Shown in pieces: positions 6,826 through 7,025 of a DNA stretch of 7,025 bases (positions are counted from its first letter, which is position 1; every line of letters begins with the position of its first letter). The translations under genes and the position numbers were made by a program. This DNA comes from Thermoleophilia bacterium (GTDB lineage: Bacteria > Actinomycetota > Thermoleophilia > Gaiellales > SKUG01): positions 1 to 7,025 of the forward strand of contig JAOPYW010000106.1 of the NCBI GenBank assembly GCA_025964405.1, written 5' to 3'. The notes below the pieces were generated by a model. That model had not been told where the DNA came from, searched no databases, and saw nothing but the letters and a program-made list of their open reading frames with translations.

Positions 6826-7025
6826 ATGCCCGCGCTCGGCGCCGCCGCGATTCCGCGCACCGACGATCCCATCGATCGGGCCCTGCTCGAACGGACGCTC
6901 GACCTCGCCGAGCTGGGGCGTCCCGCAGCGCGACCGAACCCCGTGGTCGGTGCCGTGCTCGCGCTGCCCGACGGCACCGTGCTCGCGACCGGACACCATC
7001 CGCGCCGCGGCGAGCCGCACGCCGA
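6826..7025 (+). CDS. ribD: Riboflavin biosynthesis deaminase/reductase RibD, N-terminal part only
   Basis: Only the first 66 complete codons are in the window. They carry the opening signatures of the RibD cytidine-deaminase-like domain: LLERTLDLAELG, then PNPVVGAVL (38-45) and TGHHPRRGEPHA (55-66), where the zinc-binding HAE motif begins. The last two bases, GA, fit the expected glutamate codon. RibD deaminates the pyrimidine intermediate made from GTP and then reduces its ribose side chain; the reductase domain and the PCxxxGRTPPC zinc motif would lie beyond the edge. The gene starts 1 base after the rsmB stop. The PNPVVG and GxHxxxGxPHA patterns favour RibD over TadA-type deaminases. About twelve N-terminal residues before the first helix are not conserved. 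Confidence 0.92.
   Translation, partial: MPALGAAAIPRTDDPIDRALLERTLDLAELGRPAARPNPVVGAVLALPDGTVLATGHHPRRGEPHA

Noticed and set aside
5571..6977. A 468-codon minus-strand open frame antisense to rsmB and ribD
   Set aside because: The sequence is low-complexity and arginine-rich, with no motif. It spans two well-supported genes on the other strand and has no ribosome site.

Overview
This is high-GC DNA that reads as an actinobacterial chromosome. The right half is a tightly packed plus-strand run of core genes: def (peptide deformylase), fmt (methionyl-tRNA formyltransferase), rsmB (16S rRNA m5C methyltransferase) and the start of ribD (riboflavin biosynthesis). This resembles the def-fmt-rsmB-(rpe)-ribD order common in Actinobacteria, but no rpe lies between rsmB and ribD. 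The apparent leaderless start of def and the GC-rich codon choice fit that placement. The class cannot be fixed from the sequence; a Thermoleophilia- or Acidimicrobiia-like lineage is only a guess.

Positions 1-3643 hold one very large minus-strand gene that runs off the left edge. Its product looks like a secreted, multi-domain surface or extracellular protein. In order it has a signal peptide, a LamG/concanavalin-A-like domain, about twelve NHL-type beta-propeller repeats with a period near 65 residues, an Ig/fibronectin-III-like domain, a linker, and the start of a second LamG-like domain. The reading frame is broken once, around 3330-3345. The signal peptide and the first part of LamG are in one frame and everything after is in another; one missing base explains it.

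Positions 3644-3876 form the divergent intergenic region between that gene and def. It holds an AT-richer patch, a perfect 7-bp-arm inverted repeat, a weaker GC hairpin, and a TANNNT-type -10 box 8 bases before the def ATG.

Positions 3877-7025 are the operon. def and fmt are 3 bases apart, fmt and rsmB overlap by 4 bases (GTGA), and rsmB and ribD are 1 base apart, so co-transcription and translational coupling are likely. Fmt formylates initiator Met-tRNA, Def removes the formyl group from new proteins, and RsmB modifies the ribosomal P-site region, so three of the four genes serve translation. Inside rsmB there is an unexpected cluster of inverted repeats, including a perfect 20-bp palindrome.

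I found no mobile element, CRISPR array, tRNA or rRNA gene. I did not find a clearly new multi-gene system. The least ordinary items are the large repeat exoprotein with its frame break and the dyad cluster in rsmB.
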